Positions 33,182 to 34,829 of a stretch of 34,829 nucleotides of DNA are shown here, piece after piece; position 1 is the stretch's first letter; each line of letters opens with the position of its first letter. The notes beneath the pieces were generated by a model, which was given only the letters and a program-made list of their open reading frames with translations, did not search any database and was not told the DNA's origin. A program made the translations under genes and the position numbers. The DNA is from Candidatus Fimimorpha excrementavium (GTDB lineage Bacteria > Bacillota > Clostridia > Lachnospirales > Lachnospiraceae): positions 1-34,829 of the forward strand of contig DVJD01000094.1 in NCBI GenBank assembly GCA_018710785.1, read 5' to 3'.

Positions 33182-34078
33182 ATGAGAGTCATCAATTACG
33201 GATCATTGAATTTGGATTATGTCTACCAGGTGCCCCACATGGTACGGGAAGGGGAGACACTGGCAGCCTCCGGGATGGAGACATTTCTGGGGGGAAAAGG
33301 GCTGAATCAGTCCATTGCGCTGGCGCGGGCGGGTGTTTCAGTTTGCCATGCGGGATGTGTCGGGGAAGATGGACAGGTTTTGCTGGATTATCTGAAGCAA
33401 AACGGAGTGGATATTACATGGGTTCAAAGGGTGGAAGGAAAAAGCGGTCATACCATCATACAGGTGGATGCCAGTGCGCAGAATTCCATTCTGCTGTTTG
33501 GCGGTGCCAACCGAAAACAGACCGCGGAACAGATTCGGCAGGTGCTGGAGCAGGGGGAGGTCGGAGACTACCTGGTTTTGCAGAATGAGATCAATGGAAT
33601 CGATGCGATCATGCGGTATGGCAAAGAAAAGGGCATGAAGCTGGTGCTCAATCCATCACCCATCAATGAAGCCATCCTGAACGCGCCCCTGGAAATGGCC
33701 GATTATCTGCTGGTCAATGAAATCGAGGGGAGCGCCATCACCGGAGAGCCGGAGCCGGAGGCAATGGTCCGCGTGTTTAGGAAGCGGTATCCGGATACGG
33801 CGCTGCTTTTGACTCTGGGAACAGCAGGGGCCATCTATGCAGATGAAAAAGAACTGGTTCGACAGGAGGCCATCCGGGTAAAAGCAGTGGATACCACGGC
33901 GGCGGGGGATACCTTTACGGGATATTTCATCGCGGGGCTTCTGAAAAATCGGCCCATGGCCGAGATCATGCGTCGGTGTGCCGCAGCGTCCGCTTTGGCC
34001 GTATCCAGACAAGGGGCTGCCCCATCCATTCCAAAAAAGAGTGAAGTGGAGGAATTTCTGCTACTGCAGGACAGATGA
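33182..34078 (+). CDS. PfkB family carbohydrate kinase (ribokinase-like)
   Basis: This is an ATP-dependent sugar or nucleoside kinase, 298 residues, the usual length for ribokinase relatives. The first signature GGKGLNQS is at 37-44, and the second, with the catalytic Asp, is DTTAAGDTFTGYF with D243. Sugars such as ribose, fructose-6-phosphate, KDG or tagatose-6-phosphate are all possible substrates. The gene is isolated, so it is not clearly linked to the lyase, although 2-keto-3-deoxygluconate kinase, the next step after uronate lyases, is in this family. The start ATG at 33182 has a GGGA site seven bases upstream. The stop overlaps the start of a hairpin. Confidence 0.9.
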   Translation: MRVINYGSLNLDYVYQVPHMVREGETLAASGMETFLGGKGLNQSIALARAGVSVCHAGCVGEDGQVLLDYLKQNGVDITWVQRVEGKSGHTIIQVDASAQNSILLFGGANRKQTAEQIRQVLEQGEVGDYLVLQNEINGIDAIMRYGKEKGMKLVLNPSPINEAILNAPLEMADYLLVNEIEGSAITGEPEPEAMVRVFRKRYPDTALLLTLGTAGAIYADEKELVRQEAIRVKAVDTTAAGDTFTGYFIAGLLKNRPMAEIMRRCAAASALAVSRQGAAPSIPKKSEVEEFLLLQDR

Positions 34079-34130
34079 TTCGGCGGTTTTCATAATGTTT
34101 TGAGAGGATTTCACAGTAGGACTGCCGAAT
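34078..34130 (+). terminator. Weak hairpin after the PfkB kinase gene
   Basis: ATTCGGCGGT (34078-34087) pairs with ACTGCCGAAT (34121-34130), one G-U pair, with a 33-base loop and no T-run. A second stem ACTGTTTC/GAAACAGT (34200-34207/34223-34230) lies further on. Either could be a weak terminator; neither is convincing. Confidence 0.35.
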
Positions 34131-34273
34131 TATGCATAGGGCAGTGCAATCAGTTGGAAACATTGGCCAAAATCAGGGGAAACACATGGGATTCTAAAAA
34201 CTGTTTCTACAATTGTTTTGGGGAAACAGTGGGCAGAAGAGGCGGGAGCGGGGGAAAAAGTTGAGAAAAGATA

Positions 34274-34302
34274 TTGTAAAGGAACCGACAATTTCGTATA
34301 AT
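34274..34302 (+). promoter_or_regulatory. Promoter of guaA
   Basis: -35 TTGTAA (34274-34279), a 17-base spacer and -10 TATAAT (34297-34302). The leader is about 70 bases and shows no purine-riboswitch core. Confidence 0.75.
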
Positions 34303-34376
34303 GAATGAAGTAGCTTATGAAAATGGGGCAGTGTTCCCATTGCAAAAGTGATCGATAAAAGCAGGGAGGTACTCAC

Positions 34377-34829
34377 GTGAAAAGAGAAACAGTCATTGTG
34401 CTGGATTTTGGCGGACAGTATAATCAGTTGATTGCGCGTCGTGTGCGTGAATGCAACGTATACTGTGAGATTTATTCTTACAAGACAGGGATTGAAAAAA
34501 TCAAGGAAATCAATCCGAAGGGAATTATTTTTACAGGAGGGCCCAACAGCGTATACCTGGAGGATTCTCCGACTTATACAAAAGAAATCTTTGAGCTTGG
34601 AATCCCGATTCTTGGAATCTGCTATGGTTCCCAGCTTATGATGCATGTATTGGGCGGACATGTCTGCAAAGCTCCGGTTCGTGAGTACGGTAAGATAGAA
34701 GTGACAGTCGATCAGACGTCGGCATTGTTCAAAGGGGTTTCTGAAAAGACCATCTGCTGGATGAGTCATAATGACTACATCGAAAAAGCAGCACCGGGAT
34801 TTGAAATCATCGCCCATACACCGGACTGT
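34377..34829 (+). CDS. guaA: GMP synthase, glutamine-hydrolysing (5' part)
   Basis: GMP synthase aminates XMP to GMP using ammonia released from glutamine. Only the first 151 residues are present; the gene runs off the window end. The start is a GTG at 34377 ([25 protein letters not shown]) preceded by AGGGAGGT. The class I glutamine amidotransferase domain shows [16 protein letters not shown] and the nucleophile Cys in [16 protein letters not shown]. The His-Glu part of the triad and the ATP-pyrophosphatase domain lie beyond the edge. It has its own promoter and appears monocistronic so far. Confidence 0.96.
   Translation, partial: MKRETVIVLDFGGQYNQLIARRVRECNVYCEIYSYKTGIEKIKEINPKGIIFTGGPNSVYLEDSPTYTKEIFELGIPILGICYGSQLMMHVLGGHVCKAPVREYGKIEVTVDQTSALFKGVSEKTICWMSHNDYIEKAAPGFEIIAHTPDC

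Noticed and set aside
34131-34376. Purine riboswitch upstream of guaA
   Set aside because: The conserved three-way junction core and loop sequences are absent; only simple stems and an ordinary promoter are seen.

Overview
The window looks like chromosomal DNA of a Gram-positive anaerobe, most likely a Lachnospiraceae-type Clostridium relative. The pointers are strong AGGAGG-type ribosome binding sites, many extended -10 (TGN TATAAT-like) promoters, a YesM/YesN-type two-component pair, a lipoprotein sugar-binding protein with no local ATPase, a DEAD-box helicase with a DbpA-type RNA-binding tail, and moderate GC content. No tRNA, rRNA, CRISPR array, insertion sequence or phage gene was seen.

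Layout. (1) 1-4.8 kb: the ribosome-assembly GTPase engB/ysxC with a good terminator, then a dTDP-L-rhamnose block (rfbA, rfbB, rfbD; no rfbC here) with a VanZ-like membrane protein translationally coupled to rfbD. (2) 4.7-7.2 kb: two tandem PLP aminotransferases (AspC-like and HisC-like) driven by a near-consensus promoter buried in the 3' end of the vanZ-like gene. (3) 7.2-12 kb: a convergent MATE exporter, then a three-gene ABC cassette (membrane-anchored small protein, ATPase, ABC-2 permease). (4) 12-15 kb: a cold-shock-style DEAD-box helicase with a structured ~175-nt leader and a long 3' hairpin, then a minus-strand atypical SDR oxidoreductase. (5) 15.3-22.5 kb: a cytosolic GH95 alpha-fucosidase, a Gfo/Idh/MocA dehydrogenase broken by an internal deletion, an aldehyde dehydrogenase, a YtcJ-like amidohydrolase and a small DUF6512-like membrane protein. 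(6) 22.7-31.8 kb: a glycan uptake and cleavage locus: solute-binding lipoprotein, two permeases, histidine kinase, AraC-type response regulator and a cytosolic heparinase II/III-type lyase, closed by a strong terminator. (7) 31.9-34.8 kb: an Fe-S aldo/keto reductase, a PfkB sugar kinase and the 5' part of guaA.

How it fits together. Housekeeping genes (engB, helicase, guaA) flank accessory carbohydrate genes. The most coherent system is 22.7-31.8 kb. Its binding protein and permeases probably import an acidic oligosaccharide using a shared ATPase encoded elsewhere, the YesM/YesN pair probably senses it, and the lyase would cut it inside the cell. Its substrate cannot be read from sequence. 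The most unusual single observations are the deletion-broken Gfo/Idh/MocA gene, several RNA hairpins whose G-U pairs show they are built to fold from the plus strand only, and the structured leader of the helicase gene.
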